DNA of 35,342 nt from a bacterium (GTDB lineage: Bacteria > Chloroflexota > Chloroflexia > Chloroflexales > Kallotenuaceae). The first letter of the stretch is position 1. Every line of letters starts with the position of its first letter. Under the pieces are notes generated by a model that saw only the letters and a program-made list of their open reading frames with translations, was not told the origin of the DNA and did no database searches. Position numbers and translations under genes: made by a program. Shown here piece by piece: positions 34,471 through 35,342 of this stretch. Location of the stretch: contig JADDQE010000247.1 of assembly GCA_016781525.1 (NCBI GenBank), positions 1-35,342 on the forward strand, given 5' to 3'.

Positions 34471-35342
34471 TCAGGTCGGGGCCGGCCCGGGCCGCATCCG
34501 CCGCCCGAGGAGAGCGACGGCGGCGAGCGTCAGCGCCAAGCCCACGAGCGTCGCCGAGACCACCAGGGCGGGGAGCTGCGCGTATTCGCCGCGCTCGACC
34601 GGGAACAGCGCGTTGAGGCCGCGCGACAGCACCGCGCCCGCCTGGAGCGCGAGGTTCATCAGCGAGGCCACGAGCGCGAACCAAGTGGCTTGCCGCCCCG
34701 GCGGCGCGTGCAGCGCGATCAGCGTCAGCATCGGGATCATCCCGAGCTGCGCCAACGGCGCCGAGAGCACCGTGTCCACCAGCCCGATCGTCCGCGCGCC
34801 GAAGCCGAAGGCCGCCTCGGTCCAACGGTGCAGGCCGAACAGCATCCCTATGGTGGGCAGCGTCAGCGCGGCGCCGAGCACCGCGAGCCACGCCAGCACC
34901 GCGCCCAGCGGCCAGCGCACGATCCGCCCCCCGATCAGCAAGGAGCCCGCGATGGCGAGGCCGGTGCCGAGCTGGGCGAGCACGCCGAAGAACGCCTGGT
35001 CGTAGCCGAGCGCGTCGATCTGCCACCATTGCAGCCCGGGCCCCGGCGAGGGCGCGGCGCGGAAGGCGAAGATCACCGCCGCGGCGGCGGCCATGGCGCG
35101 GCGGGTCTCGCGCGGCACCTCCGCCACCGTCAACCGAAGCAGCCAGAGCAGCACGCCGAGCGAGAGCAGGAAGCCGATCTCGGGCGCGAAGGGCGGGTCG
35201 AGCAGGCCGAGGGCGAGCAGCGCGGCGGCGAAGCCCGCGCCGCCGCCAAGGATGCGGAAGTCGGGCCGCGATGGCGCCTCCTCCTCCGCCGTCGTCGGGT
35301 CCTCGCGCAGCAGCGCCGCAGCGAGGACCGAGGGCAGCTGGA
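34471..35342 (-). CDS. Folate/biopterin-type MFS transporter, 5' truncated by window edge
   Basis: Membrane permease fragment of at least 290 residues with many hydrophobic helices. The frame is open through 35340, so the start is outside. Segments such as YDQAFFGVLAQLGTGLAIAG, DTVLSAPLAQLGMIPMLTLIA and LMNLALQAGAVLSRGLN resemble the BT1/folate-biopterin transporter branch of the MFS found in alphaproteobacteria and cyanobacteria. Between 35155 and 35340 only 3 of 62 codons end in A or T, far more extreme than genes elsewhere in the window. It ends at the TGA at 34471-34473 (GRRMRPGPAPT). Substrate is not certain. Confidence 0.7.
   Translation of the reverse strand, partial: QLPSVLAAALLREDPTTAEEEAPSRPDFRILGGGAGFAAALLALGLLDPPFAPEIGFLLSLGVLLWLLRLTVAEVPRETRRAMAAAAAVIFAFRAAPSPGPGLQWWQIDALGYDQAFFGVLAQLGTGLAIAGSLLIGGRIVRWPLGAVLAWLAVLGAALTLPTIGMLFGLHRWTEAAFGFGARTIGLVDTVLSAPLAQLGMIPMLTLIALHAPPGRQATWFALVASLMNLALQAGAVLSRGLNALFPVERGEYAQLPALVVSATLVGLALTLAAVALLGRRMRPGPAPT

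Noticed and set aside
34233-34616. C-terminal extension of the CpXC frame into Arg/Pro/Ala-rich sequence
   Set aside because: It is read-through of foreign GC-rich DNA antisense to the DctP and transporter genes, not part of the CpXC protein.

Overview
The window looks like chromosomal DNA of an aerobic, fairly GC-rich bacterium. It most resembles Chloroflexota (class Chloroflexia), judging by gene content and protein style: a caa3-type cytochrome oxidase with cytochrome c fused to subunit II, an actinobacterial-type glycogen synthase, a CpXC-domain protein and small stress proteins. This placement is an inference. The last ~1.1 kb is different DNA and probably does not belong to the same genome.

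Layout. 1-1332: 3' part of a PAS/HisKA histidine kinase, translationally coupled to a single-domain response regulator. 1343-4120: an MFS transporter, a DUF423 membrane protein, a second single-domain response regulator and a gene fragment. 4360-11554: trehalose-from-glucan operon treY-glgX-treZ. 11816-14274: a secreted C39-like cysteine peptidase homologue coupled to an MFS permease, under a good sigma70 promoter. 14332-16563: glgB. 16626-19674 (minus): amylosucrase and a PfkB fructokinase. 19970-24280: glycogen synthase (GlgA/GlgM type), a decayed galT remnant, a P-loop kinase, a DinB-like protein and glgC. 24362-27071: a small hypothetical protein, a nucleoside hydrolase, an SDR oxidoreductase and a PspC-domain protein. 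27134-33074 (minus): cytochrome oxidase operon coxB-coxA-coxC-subunit IV-stress protein-ctaG, behind a near-consensus promoter. 33513-~34225: a CpXC protein cut off by a junction. ~34225-35342: very GC-rich DNA with pieces of a TRAP transporter DctP gene and a folate/biopterin-type transporter, alphaproteobacterial in style.

How it works together. Five GH13 enzymes of five different subfamilies, GlgC, a GT4 glycogen synthase and a fructokinase lie within 20 kb. Together they suggest a storage-sugar hub. ADP-glucose (GlgC) feeds GlgA/GlgM, GlgB branches the glucan, and amylosucrase builds glucan directly from sucrose without ATP while the neighbouring kinase would trap the released fructose. 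GlgX debranches the glucan, TreY converts the chain end to a trehalosyl unit and TreZ releases trehalose. The sucrose-to-glucan-to-trehalose link is the most interesting biology here. No CRISPR array, IS element, rRNA or convincing tRNA was seen.
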